NCBI GenBank assembly: GCA_037137575.1
Contig: JBAXKB010000007.1
Coordinates: 1 to 45,585 of the forward strand
Origin: UBA5976 sp037137575
GTDB lineage: Bacteria; Actinomycetota; Actinomycetes; S36-B12; UBA5976
Length of the DNA: 45,585 nt
Direction: 5' to 3'
A model generated the notes under the pieces. It was not told where the DNA came from. It made no database searches and saw only the letters and a list, made by a program, of their open reading frames with translations. Position numbers and translations under genes: made by a program. Of this stretch, positions 7,780 through 15,892 are shown piece after piece. The number at the start of each line of letters is the position of its first letter. Positions within the stretch are counted from its first letter, which is position 1.

Positions 7780-8435
7780 GATGGCCCCAAGATTCTAGAA
7801 GTACGAGGAAGCTGACCAATTCGCTTCATCAACCAATAGGCCACCAGAGACACCAGTAAACAAATCTCGAGCAATCTAATGCCACCACTTGTGAGATAAG
7901 TAGCGCGAGCGTCTGCCCGGGTACTGAGCACCCCAACGGTGAGCCAAGGAGCAGCGATAGCTAATTTTGCCCCATTGATAGTCCAACTTTGTCGTGCTTT
8001 TATCTCGCCAGAAAGTGCGGACTGTGTGCGTAAGTTTTCAGCCAATACTCTAAGCAGGCTTGCTAGTTCTGCGCCGCCCAAATCATTGGCCAAAACCAGA
8101 GCTGCCACAAATTGGTCGGCTACTGGGTCTTTTACAGTGTTTGCGAATTCCAACATCGATGTATTGAAATCACCAGTTAATCGGTAGTTTGAAAGCATCA
8201 GTTCCAGCGCTGGTCTAATTTCAGTCGGCACCTGATCAAATAGGGCAGTCATTGCTTGCGGCAACGACAAGCCGGCTCGCACGCCGGAAGCCAGATCATC
8301 TACCAGCTCTGGCCACTGAACTTGGGTGGAGATTCGCTTCTGTAATTTTGGCAGATTCCATTTAGGTGAATCATTTTTGGCTTGCATTATTAATAAGATT
8401 CCAATTGCTCCAATTAGGCAAACTAAAACATTCAT
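7776..8435 (-). CDS. tadB: TadB-like type II secretion F family protein
   Basis: A 219-residue membrane protein with a TM at 1-18, a T2SSF core (WPELVDDLASGVRAGLSLPQ, then DLGGAELASLLRVLAENLR) and C-terminal TMs near 155-175 and 188-203. The DDLASGVRAGLSLPQA signature is shared by actinobacterial TadB proteins. It is shorter than the roughly 300 residues common elsewhere because the N-terminal region is reduced. Its ATG overlaps the CpaF stop by four bases and its stop overlaps the TadC start, so three genes form one coupled unit. Confidence 0.85.
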   Translation of the reverse strand: MNVLVCLIGAIGILLIMQAKNDSPKWNLPKLQKRISTQVQWPELVDDLASGVRAGLSLPQAMTALFDQVPTEIRPALELMLSNYRLTGDFNTSMLEFANTVKDPVADQFVAALVLANDLGGAELASLLRVLAENLRTQSALSGEIKARQSWTINGAKLAIAAPWLTVGVLSTRADARATYLTSGGIRLLEICLLVSLVAYWLMKRIGQLPRTSRILGPS

Positions 8436-9631
8436 GATGCTTTACCTCGGAGCGGTTCTTTGGTGCGCTCATTTTGACCAAGTCCAACCAATCTTTCTGG
8501 AATGAATCCGGTGGCCTGCAAAACTGCATCTTTGCGCGCAAAGACTGGCATCAATTCAATTGAACTACCCTCTATGCGCCCACTTACTGTTGAAATCTCG
8601 TGCACCACACGTTGCCCATCTGGCAGCATCCCAATATGAACAACCACATCAACAGCTGCTGCCACTGCTGGTACTACAAACTCAGCCGAAACATTATTGC
8701 CCGCGAGCATCGGCAAGAGACAGAGTTTGGCAATCGCTTCACGCGCGCCATTGGCATGTACTGAGCACATGCTAGGCATGCCAGAGTTCATCGCAACCAA
8801 TAAATCCAAACATTCGCCCTGGCGCACCTCACCAACAACTAGACGAGTGGGGCGCATTCGAAGTGCCTCTTTGATTATTCGACGCAAGGTAACTTCCCCG
8901 GTACCTTCAAGGCTTGGTTGCCGAGTTTGCATGGCAACCCAATCAGGGTTAATAAGTTGCAACTCAAAAACCTCTTCACAGGTAATTACCCGATCACTTG
9001 ACCGTGCGCTATTGAGCAGTGCGTTCATCATTGTGGTTTTCCCGGCGCCCGTGGCACCACTGACAATTATGTTTAAACCTGAATCAACGCATGTCTGCAA
9101 GAAGTTCGCGGCTGCCGAAATGATGCTCCCCGTTTTGACTAGATCTGTTAGCGAATGAGATTTAACTACGAACTTGCGAATATTTACCGACCAATGTTCA
9201 CGCGTCACATCTGGAATAGCGACATGGATCCGCGAACCATCGCCCAGCATGGCATCAACAAAAGGCTGGGAAAGATCTACTCTTCTACCGCTGGCTGCCA
9301 ACATACGCTCAACGAGAGTTTTGACATCCTGTTCAGTCAAAATCAGTGTGGTTAGTTCCGGCACGCCATGTTTGGCTATGAATATTCGGCTAGGGCTATT
9401 AATCCATATCTCTTCGACATTTGGATCATCTAAAAACTCTTGGATGGCGCCGTAATGCATTTTCACATCGACCGGCTTAGCTATGTCGGGTGCTGCCTGC
9501 TGCGCGGTTGCGGGCTCAGCGCTGTGGACAAAAGTAGTCTTACCATTTTGCTGATCTTGAGATTTCTGCCCACCCCCACTTGCGGCAGAAGATACTCGAG
9601 ACTGGTCAATAGCACCCGGCACACCTAACAT
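8432..9631 (-). CDS. cpaF: CpaF/TadA family secretion ATPase
   Basis: Cytoplasmic ATPase that powers Flp/Tad pilus assembly. The 399 residues contain the type II/IV secretion ATPase core: N-terminal domain at about 55-170, Walker A GATGAGKT at 192-199, Asp box around 215-224 (VITCEEVFEL), RMRPTRLVVGEVRQGE with Walker B at 259-273, and the His box SMCSVHANGAREA at 287-299. The first 50 residues are a low-complexity Ser/Gln/Ala-rich tail. ATG start with GGGGGA about 4 nt upstream. It is the first gene of the tad-like operon; the upstream 112-bp gap has inverted repeats and a DnaA box. Confidence 0.93.
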   Translation of the reverse strand: MLGVPGAIDQSRVSSAASGGGQKSQDQQNGKTTFVHSAEPATAQQAAPDIAKPVDVKMHYGAIQEFLDDPNVEEIWINSPSRIFIAKHGVPELTTLILTEQDVKTLVERMLAASGRRVDLSQPFVDAMLGDGSRIHVAIPDVTREHWSVNIRKFVVKSHSLTDLVKTGSIISAAANFLQTCVDSGLNIIVSGATGAGKTTMMNALLNSARSSDRVITCEEVFELQLINPDWVAMQTRQPSLEGTGEVTLRRIIKEALRMRPTRLVVGEVRQGECLDLLVAMNSGMPSMCSVHANGAREAIAKLCLLPMLAGNNVSAEFVVPAVAAAVDVVVHIGMLPDGQRVVHEISTVSGRIEGSSIELMPVFARKDAVLQATGFIPERLVGLGQNERTKEPLRGKAS

Positions 9632-9672
9632 GATTCCCCCAGCGCCAAGAGATCAAAGTTGAAATTATGGCT

Positions 9673-9707
9673 CACTAAAATTAGGCAGGTTTAGTGCATG
9701 TTTGCAC
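9673..9707. promoter_or_regulatory. Overlapping inverted repeats upstream of tad-like operon
   Basis: CACTAAA (9673-9679) and TTTAGTG (9690-9696) form a perfect 7-bp inverted repeat with a 10-bp spacer. GTGCA (9694-9698) and TGCAC (9703-9707) form a second, overlapping one with a 4-bp spacer. Both lie 42-76 bp upstream of the cpaF start, where an operator would be expected. No clear -35/-10 pair was identified. Confidence 0.35.
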
Positions 9708-9722
9708 CAGCAATTTTCTGAT

Positions 9723-9731
9723 TGTGGATAA
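9723..9731 (-). promoter_or_regulatory. Perfect DnaA-box-like nonamer
   Basis: TTATCCACA on the minus strand matches the DnaA box consensus exactly. It is single, between dedA and cpaF, so it is not an origin. It could be a DnaA titration or regulatory site, or chance. Confidence 0.35.
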
Positions 9732-9743
9732 CTCTAGGAAATG

Positions 9744-10388
9744 TCAGAGTGAGTCAGCATGACGATTGCGCCACCAAGTGCGTAATCCAGCAATAATTGA
9801 ACCGATGATAAAGAAGGTTGCAATTCCATAGGCAGCCTTATTAACGGCCGGGATTGTGGCGGAATAGTAACCAGTTAAAGTGAGACCAACTCCCCAAGTT
9901 ACAGCGCCTACTAAATTCCCGCTCAGGAATTTGTAATAATTCATCCGCGCTATGCCAGCAATTGCTGGAACAAAAACTCGAGCCCATGGAATGAAACGCG
10001 AGACAACAACTGCCCACCAGCCGAGATTTTTGTAAAAGTTTTCACTCTTGGAAATTGCAGAATGGATCCAAGTGCCTTTTCGCTTGTCCAAATAAGGACG
10101 CCCATAGTGACGACCTAGAACAAAACCGAGTTGATCGCCAATGAATGCGGCCAACCCAACTCCAATAGCCAGTACCCAAATATTGATTTTTGGATTACTG
10201 TGCGCCAACAATCCAGCCGCGAATAACAGCGAGTCCCCAGTAATAAATGGAATGAATGCACCGATAAACAGACCTGTGCCAGAGAAAACTAGAAGAAAAA
10301 CAACCAAATAAAAACCAAATGCACCGTAGGTTGCCAGCCAATGAGAAACCTGTGGCGTTAACGAGGCAGCGAACACTTGTGACGGCAC
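9744..10388 (-). CDS. DedA family membrane protein
   Basis: A 214-residue polytopic membrane protein of the DedA/SNARE-associated superfamily. Recognisable segments are GTGLFIGAFIPFITGDSLLFAAGLLA, GVGLAAFIGDQLGFVLGRHYGR and the signature RFIPWARVFVPAIAG with two conserved Arg. Family members act as lipid scramblases or transporters, for example recycling undecaprenyl phosphate, and support membrane homeostasis. The start is GTG at 10386-10388; TAGGCT lies six bases before it, the spacing of a leaderless actinobacterial promoter. It diverges from the DUF2505 gene with only 37 bp between starts. Confidence 0.9.
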   Translation of the reverse strand: MPSQVFAASLTPQVSHWLATYGAFGFYLVVFLLVFSGTGLFIGAFIPFITGDSLLFAAGLLAHSNPKINIWVLAIGVGLAAFIGDQLGFVLGRHYGRPYLDKRKGTWIHSAISKSENFYKNLGWWAVVVSRFIPWARVFVPAIAGIARMNYYKFLSGNLVGAVTWGVGLTLTGYYSATIPAVNKAAYGIATFFIIGSIIAGLRTWWRNRHADSL

Positions 10389-10425
10389 ATGTTTAGCCTA
10401 GCGATATGTCAGGCATGATGGTTAT
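10389..10425. promoter_or_regulatory. 37-bp divergent promoter region dedA / DUF2505 gene
   Basis: Two genes with GTG starts diverge here. On the minus strand TAGGCT (TANNNT type) precedes the dedA GTG by six bases, which suggests a leaderless message. No equally good element was found for the plus-strand gene. Both promoters must overlap or reach into the opposite gene. Confidence 0.4.
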
Positions 10426-10914
10426 GTGGCAACAAAACTCATCACAACCGTTGACTTCCCAGCTGAAGCTGCGATCGTCTTTGCTATGTTCAGTGAGCCT
10501 TCATACCTGGAAATGAAATGTGGGCAATCTAAACAGGGCACCTTCGAAATTACTCAATCGCCGAGTGAATCCCTAATTTGTGTTGCGCGAAGTCTTGATG
10601 AAATACCGAATACCTACCAAAATTTTCTTGGTTCGGATTTGATGATCAAAGAAGAACAGAATTGGAAACTAGGCGGCAAAGCCCCTTATCATGGCGCATT
10701 GAAAATATCGATTGATGGCAAACCTATTCGGGTCGTTGGGACGTTACTTCTGACAAATACTGAAAACGGCAGCCAACTAACTATAGATGCCGAAGTTGTG
10801 GTGAGCATTCCATTATTTGGCGCCATGGCAGAAAATTTTATTCGTGAGCATTTCAGTTCAGTCATCGCTGATGAGCAAGCAATCGGCTTACAGTGGCTAA
10901 GTAATCACAAGTAG
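10426..10914 (+). CDS. DUF2505 (SRPBCC-fold) family protein
   Basis: A 162-residue protein matching the actinobacterial DUF2505 family, which has the SRPBCC/START-like lipid-binding fold. Supporting features are the opening VDFPAEAAIVFAMFSEPSYLE, the central LDEIPNTYQNFLGSDLMIKEEQNW, and the late IPLFGAMAENFIREHF helix that closes the ligand cavity. No catalytic residues can be named and the ligand is unknown. GTG is the only possible start: no other start codon precedes it in frame after the upstream TAG. It ends six bases before the methyltransferase gene, so the two form an operon. Confidence 0.75.
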   Translation: MATKLITTVDFPAEAAIVFAMFSEPSYLEMKCGQSKQGTFEITQSPSESLICVARSLDEIPNTYQNFLGSDLMIKEEQNWKLGGKAPYHGALKISIDGKPIRVVGTLLLTNTENGSQLTIDAEVVVSIPLFGAMAENFIREHFSSVIADEQAIGLQWLSNHK

Positions 10915-10920
10915 GCCTCT

Positions 10921-12132
10921 ATGGAAATTGAGTGGTTAGCAAGCGAGATCGGTCAATCGGTAATCTCACGCGCCGAAAACTTTACAGACCCTCTCGAAGC
11001 AAATTCAAAACTCCGCAAGGAATTTCCTAAAGGCTCTTCAACACAAATTGCTCAAGCAATCACTCAAAGCGTGTTACGAACCAAGCTGGGCGCCAGATGG
11101 AACATAGATACTTCCAATTTTTTGCTCACTGAAGATGGAATCAACCAAGCCACAAGACCAACAGTGGCGAAATGGCGAGCCGCGTGGATTATTGAAAACT
11201 TTGGTCAATCAACCAAAGTTTTAGATTTAACGTGCGGGCTCGGGTTCGATGCATTAGCAATGGCTGAAGCCGGCTTGAGTGTGCATGCAATTGAGCGCGA
11301 TTCACTTACTGCAGATCTTGCCCGCCATAACCTGCGCCAGAGCACGGTCACGGTCGAAACAGCAGATTCAACTACAGCCGACATCTCTGGGTTTGATCTG
11401 GTCTTTGTTGATCCGATGCGACGCGATCCTGAGTCGGCCCGAAAGATTGACGGCTCAACCCAGAGAATTTTCAGTCCAGAAAACTGGTCTCCATCATGGG
11501 ATTTCATAAATTCAATTGCAGAACACAAACAGGTGCTCTGCAAAGTCGCCCCTGGCATTGACGACAAATACATAACTAGCTGGGACACTATTTGGATTAG
11601 TGACCAAGGTGATTTAGTCGAAGCAATGACTCGAAGTAACGGTTCAGGCTTGCGAACTGCAGTTTTACTGCAAGATGGTGCCACAGCGACATTTGCTGAT
11701 TCTGGGGTCGCTGACTTGAAATCTGATGGCGGTTACCTTCTAGTTCCTAACAGCGCAATAACCCGCGCTGGCGCTATCGCAGCCATTAGCAACGCAGTAA
11801 GCGGCGGATTAGTTAACCAGCACATCGGTTGGATTACCAGTGATGAATCCAACTTGATCGAGAAAATCTGTAAAGATCTACCACGGTGTGCTGATGTCTA
11901 TCAAATTCTTGATCGAACGAAGGCGGAATCAAAATCCATTGCAACGGCAATTCGCGAACTTCCCGCCAGTGCAATCACGATTACCACACGTGGCATGCAG
12001 ATAGATGTTGAAAAAATGCGCAAGCAAATTTCGCCAAAATTGCAGCGAACTTCTCCTGAATTAGTTGTGGCGCTCTATCGCGATGACTCAGGCAACAAAG
12101 CACTTATCTGTCGCCGGTTAACTGGAAAATAA
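10921..12132 (+). CDS. Class I SAM-dependent methyltransferase with THUMP-like C-terminus
   Basis: A 403-residue protein. The Rossmann methyltransferase core begins around residue 95: motif I VLDLTCGLGFDALAMAEAG, acidic VHAIERD for ribose binding, and DLVFVDPMRRDP as motif IV. The C-terminal 90 residues (ITITTRGMQIDVEKMRKQI to ALICRRL) fit the THUMP-like domain found at the end of actinobacterial enzymes of this type, which suggests an RNA substrate. The actual substrate is unknown. It converges with tsaD with no base between the two stop codons, so no terminator can lie between them. Confidence 0.85.
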   Translation: MEIEWLASEIGQSVISRAENFTDPLEANSKLRKEFPKGSSTQIAQAITQSVLRTKLGARWNIDTSNFLLTEDGINQATRPTVAKWRAAWIIENFGQSTKVLDLTCGLGFDALAMAEAGLSVHAIERDSLTADLARHNLRQSTVTVETADSTTADISGFDLVFVDPMRRDPESARKIDGSTQRIFSPENWSPSWDFINSIAEHKQVLCKVAPGIDDKYITSWDTIWISDQGDLVEAMTRSNGSGLRTAVLLQDGATATFADSGVADLKSDGGYLLVPNSAITRAGAIAAISNAVSGGLVNQHIGWITSDESNLIEKICKDLPRCADVYQILDRTKAESKSIATAIRELPASAITITTRGMQIDVEKMRKQISPKLQRTSPELVVALYRDDSGNKALICRRLTGK

Positions 12133-13179
12133 CTAGTGTGCTACGGGAAGTTTAATTGACATCGCCGAGCTTGCTGGAAAATCTAACGCCGAAGGCACGC
12201 GTCCTCTGCGTACTAACTCACTACCAAGTGCTGCCACCATCGCGCCATTATCTGTGCAAAGTTTTGGGCTTGGAATGCGTAAGTTAATTTTATGTTCAGC
12301 GCACCGCTGCGCAGCCACAGTACGTAATCGACTATTCGCCGCTACCCCGCCACCGATTACCAAAGTATTTACATCATTGCTCAAACAAGCATCAATCGCT
12401 TTGCGCAGCAATACATCAACAACTGCTTCTTGAAATGAAGCCGCAACATCGTTGACTATTACTTTGTTTCCTGCGGCTTGTTCCCGTTCAACCCAACGTG
12501 CAACCGCTGTTTTCAAACCAGAGAATGACACATCAAACCGGTGCTTTTCAAAATCTTTTGGATTGGTTAGACCTCGTGGAAAATCTATAGCTAAGGGGTT
12601 CCCAGTCTGAGCTGCTTGATCAATGTAGGGTCCACCTGGAAATGGCAAACCAAGAACCCGCGCCACTTTATCAAAAGCCTCACCAGCAGCATCATCAATT
12701 GTTTGGCCTAATTGCACGACTTCATTTGTAATATCTGGAACTAGCAATAATGACGAGTGTCCGCCAGAGACCAGTAGCGCAATACTTGGTTCATCCAGTT
12801 GTCCATGCTCTAGTTGATCCACGCACACATGCGCCGCAAGGTGATTAACGCCATAAATCGGTTTACCTAAGGCAACTGCAAGTGACTTCGCCGCAGCAAC
12901 ACCGACAAGTAGCGCGCCAGCGAGTCCCGGGCCCGCAGTGACAGCCAAGGCATCAACATCACTCAACTTGATGCCAGCTGTTGTGCATGCCCGTTCTAGT
13001 GCAGGGACCATTGCTTCAAGATGCGCCCTACTAGCAATTTCAGGAACGACTCCGCCAAAACGGGCATGCTCAGCAACACTTGAGGCAATTTCGTCAGCAA
13101 GTAGTGTGGTGCCGCGAACGATACCGACACCTGTTTCATCGCAGGAAGTTTCAATGCCAAGAACTAATGGTTCAGACAT
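12133..13179 (-). CDS. tsaD: tRNA threonylcarbamoyladenosine transferase subunit TsaD
   Basis: Catalytic subunit of the t6A37 tRNA modification complex; with TsaB and TsaE it transfers threonylcarbamoyl to A37 of ANN-decoding tRNAs. The 348 residues carry the ASKHA-fold motifs: GIETSCDETG at 8-17, metal-binding H113 and H117 in NHLAAH, LLVSGGHSSLL, and GGGVAANSRLR plus LCTDNGAM near the C-terminus. The ATG lies within the rimI end (8-nt overlap), and it is the last gene of an acpS-alr-tsaE-tsaB-rimI-tsaD run that brings together three of the t6A genes. Confidence 0.97.
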   Translation of the reverse strand: MSEPLVLGIETSCDETGVGIVRGTTLLADEIASSVAEHARFGGVVPEIASRAHLEAMVPALERACTTAGIKLSDVDALAVTAGPGLAGALLVGVAAAKSLAVALGKPIYGVNHLAAHVCVDQLEHGQLDEPSIALLVSGGHSSLLLVPDITNEVVQLGQTIDDAAGEAFDKVARVLGLPFPGGPYIDQAAQTGNPLAIDFPRGLTNPKDFEKHRFDVSFSGLKTAVARWVEREQAAGNKVIVNDVAASFQEAVVDVLLRKAIDACLSNDVNTLVIGGGVAANSRLRTVAAQRCAEHKINLRIPSPKLCTDNGAMVAALGSELVRRGRVPSALDFPASSAMSIKLPVAH

Positions 13180-13627
13180 GGTGCAACCTCTTACGCATCA
13201 CATAGGCGTCCACCCCTGTAGCGTAATAATTCCTGCGCAAATCAATGCGTTCAAAGTCTCGAGCAAGATACATCGCAACTGCAGGAATGTTGTCACTGCG
13301 AACTTCAAGAAAAAGGTTTTTAACCCGTCGAACTTTCGCGCTCGTTTCAAGCCAATCCATCATTAAAGTTCCAACGCCTTGTTTTTGCACTGCGGGATCG
13401 ACAGCGATTGTTACAACATCTCCTTCGTCACCGACAAATCGTAATGAAACGTAACCAACGATTTTTCCAGCTAGCCGAGCCACCATAACTTCCCGCGAAA
13501 TACCAACTTCAGCAAGTTCATTATGGAACATTTCGTGCGTCCAGGCATCTACCGGAAAAAGTACATCCTCCAATGCTTTGACTTCAGGCACATCCACTGC
13601 CTGCATAACAGTCAGTTCAAGCGTCAC
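13172..13627 (-). CDS. rimI: Ribosomal protein S18-alanine N-acetyltransferase RimI-like
   Basis: GNAT-family acetyltransferase of 151 residues. The acetyl-CoA site is visible as VDPAVQKQGVGTLMMDWL, followed by FLEVRSDNIPAVAMYLARDFE and the RRNYYATGVDAYVM segment typical of RimI. RimI acetylates the N-terminus of S18, and in several bacteria it is embedded with tsaB and tsaD as here. The start is GTG at 13625-13627 overlapping the tsaB stop (GTGA). The stop lies inside the beginning of tsaD. Confidence 0.92.
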   Translation of the reverse strand: MTLELTVMQAVDVPEVKALEDVLFPVDAWTHEMFHNELAEVGISREVMVARLAGKIVGYVSLRFVGDEGDVVTIAVDPAVQKQGVGTLMMDWLETSAKVRRVKNLFLEVRSDNIPAVAMYLARDFERIDLRRNYYATGVDAYVMRKRLHHV

Positions 13628-14244
13628 AAGATCACCTGCTTGCTTGCGGTCGGTGGCACTGCATCTGGCTTGCGTAAATACATCGGCGTTGTCGGTAGAG
13701 ATTGTCCTAATCCGCGAGCAAAAAGGGTGGCCAGGTTACCTGCCTGAATCTCTACTGGTTTACCGACAATAAATTCGGGGTACAGGACCGCCGCTGGACC
13801 AATGAATTGGGCATTTGGATTAAGCTCACATAATTCCTGCGCAGTATTAACCGCTGGTTCACTTATCCGGCGGCCATTTAAGTACTTGGCCCAGTAGAGT
13901 TCTTTGCGCCGGGCATCTGTAATTGCGATACATTCCTGCTTAGTAGTAAAACCAACAGCATCCAGAGAACAAATTCCATGAACTGGGATTTGTAATGCGT
14001 ACGCAAAAGTCAAGGCTGATGTAATTCCCACTCGAAGGCCTGTGAACGGACCTGGACCAACACCAACTACAACGGAAGTCACATCTCGCGCTACACAGTT
14101 AGCGGCCTCCAATGCATTTTGCATGTACTGCGCAGTAAGTTCACCTTGTAGCCCATGTTGACTACTTGAGATTTCACTCACGGTTTCGGTTCCGTCATGC
14201 AAGGCAACTGAGATGCCAACTGATGTATCAATCGCCAAAATCAT
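13624..14244 (-). CDS. tsaB: t6A biosynthesis protein TsaB
   Basis: Non-catalytic ASKHA-fold partner that dimerises with TsaD in t6A synthesis. The N-terminus MILAIDTSVGISVALHDG and the central VVGVGPGPFTGLRVGITSALTFAYAL are diagnostic. I place the start at ATG 14242-14244 because it gives the family N-terminus and an exact ATGA overlap with the tsaE stop; an upstream in-frame ATG at 14272-14274 would add ten unconserved residues. The protein is 206 residues, slightly short of E. coli TsaB. It sits between tsaE and rimI. Confidence 0.93.
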   Translation of the reverse strand: MILAIDTSVGISVALHDGTETVSEISSSQHGLQGELTAQYMQNALEAANCVARDVTSVVVGVGPGPFTGLRVGITSALTFAYALQIPVHGICSLDAVGFTTKQECIAITDARRKELYWAKYLNGRRISEPAVNTAQELCELNPNAQFIGPAAVLYPEFIVGKPVEIQAGNLATLFARGLGQSLPTTPMYLRKPDAVPPTASKQVIL

Positions 14245-14723
14245 ATATCCACCCGAAGGGTGCGATCTTGCCATCTAGGTCCTTGCGTGCGCAAAGTTAC
14301 ACGACGTTCGCCAGACTCAGGTTCATCGGCGTCGCCAAGATTGCCTCGGTTAATTACTACTGCCAACCAACTGTCCGAGACCTTTTCGACAAAATTCTCA
14401 CCCCACTCAATTAGTGTGATGTGTGGTGAATCTGAATCAATGTCAAGGTCAATCAAATCGTCAGCGCTATTAAGTCGATACGCATCAACATGCATCAGAC
14501 CAAGATTGCCTGTTCCCGGCTCGTGAGTTCTTGCTACTACAAAAGTTGGACTGGTTATTTGCTCTTCAATACCAAGACCTGCGCCAACACCTTGTGAAAA
14601 AGTAGTTTTCCCAGCACCAAGTGGGCCAGTTAGCACAACAACGTCGCCGTCAATAAGTTGTCGCGCAACTAACTCGCCCAAGTTGCGCATATGTTTTGCG
14701 TCAACGACTATCACTTCAGTCAT
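14241..14723 (-). CDS. tsaE: t6A biosynthesis ATPase TsaE
   Basis: A 160-residue P-loop protein that binds the TsaB-TsaD dimer and drives its catalytic cycle. Walker A GPLGAGKTT spans 33-41, followed by TSPTFVVARTHEPG, the conserved LMHVDAYRL block, and LIEWGEN as the distal motif. Length and motif order match the family. The ATG lies two bases after the alr stop and the stop overlaps the tsaB start, so the genes are cotranscribed and coupled. Confidence 0.95.
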   Translation of the reverse strand: MTEVIVVDAKHMRNLGELVARQLIDGDVVVLTGPLGAGKTTFSQGVGAGLGIEEQITSPTFVVARTHEPGTGNLGLMHVDAYRLNSADDLIDLDIDSDSPHITLIEWGENFVEKVSDSWLAVVINRGNLGDADEPESGERRVTLRTQGPRWQDRTLRVDI

Positions 14724-14725
14724 TA

Positions 14726-15856
14726 CTAACTCGGAATATTTATGTAGTGGCGATCAACCCGAGAACCAATTCTGGTAACAATCTCATAACCAATCGTGTC
14801 TGCCGCTATCGCCCAGTCTTCAACACTTGGTTCACCCCGTTGTGGATCGCCAAATAAAACAGCAGTGTCGCCAATGTTTACCGTGGCATCGCCAATATCG
14901 AGAACGAATTGATCCATACATACGCGTCCAGCGATTTGATAAGTCTTGCCACCTAGTAATACCGGAGCTTTATTGCTCGCTGCACGTGGAATGCCATCTG
15001 AATATCCGGCCGGAATCAGCGCCAGGTTTGCCGGAGATTTCGTATGGTAGGTATGTCCATAAGATATTCCACTTCCTGCTGGAACGCTCTTAGTTAAGGC
15101 AACAGATGAATGCATGCTCATCACTGGTTTCAAACCCAAATCCGCGGCAGATCCAAGAGCGAGTCCTGGCGTGATGCCATAAATTGCAATGCCTGGGCGC
15201 ACTAGATTGAAATGAACTTCAGGCAAAGTAAGCGTGGCTGCCGAATTAGCTAAATGCTTTACTTCTAGATCAATTCCAGCTGACTCAATAAGCGCGAGAG
15301 CCTGATTGAAAACATCGATTTGCGCAGCAATAGTCGGATGCTTTGGCTCGTCAGCATAAGCAAAATGAGACATCGCACCAACTACATTTACTGCATCAGA
15401 TTCACTGTTTGCTATAGCCACCAATTGATCAAGGTCAGCTAAGGTAACGCCATTGCGACTTAATCCGGTATCAATCTTTAAATGAACCCGTGCCCGTTTG
15501 CCCAACTTTCGCGCTTCCTTGGCAATTGCTAGTAATGCCTCGCGATGACTAACGCCTAGATCGATATCAGCGGCAATACATTCCGCAAACTGATCATCAA
15601 TTGTGCCGAGCCAAGTAAGAATCCGAGTTTCTATTCCAGCATCTCGCAGGGTAAGTGCCTCTTGAAAAAGGGCAGTCCCTAACCAGGTAGCACCACCAGC
15701 AATCGCTGCTTTGGCGCTTGGGATTAACCCATGTCCATAAGCATCAGCTTTCACAACTGCCATCACCGCAGCATCGCCAGTTTGCTGATTGATGAAGTCC
15801 ACATTGCTAGCCAATGCGCCTAAGTCAATCACAGCCCGAACGTGTGGTGTTGTCAT
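14726..15856 (-). CDS. alr: Alanine racemase
   Basis: PLP enzyme that makes D-alanine for peptidoglycan. The 376 residues show the N-terminal TIM barrel with catalytic lysine K36 in VVKADAYGHG, the substrate-binding KIDTGLSRNG at 127-136, and the second catalytic base Tyr at about 266 in GISYGHTY, supplied by the C-terminal beta domain. VCMDQFVLDIG follows. The gene lies between acpS and tsaE, the normal actinobacterial position. Confidence 0.97.
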   Translation of the reverse strand: MTTPHVRAVIDLGALASNVDFINQQTGDAAVMAVVKADAYGHGLIPSAKAAIAGGATWLGTALFQEALTLRDAGIETRILTWLGTIDDQFAECIAADIDLGVSHREALLAIAKEARKLGKRARVHLKIDTGLSRNGVTLADLDQLVAIANSESDAVNVVGAMSHFAYADEPKHPTIAAQIDVFNQALALIESAGIDLEVKHLANSAATLTLPEVHFNLVRPGIAIYGITPGLALGSAADLGLKPVMSMHSSVALTKSVPAGSGISYGHTYHTKSPANLALIPAGYSDGIPRAASNKAPVLLGGKTYQIAGRVCMDQFVLDIGDATVNIGDTAVLFGDPQRGEPSVEDWAIAADTIGYEIVTRIGSRVDRHYINIPS

Positions 15857-15892
15857 TGTTCTATTCTCGCTTACTAGTTGAAACTTAGTTGC

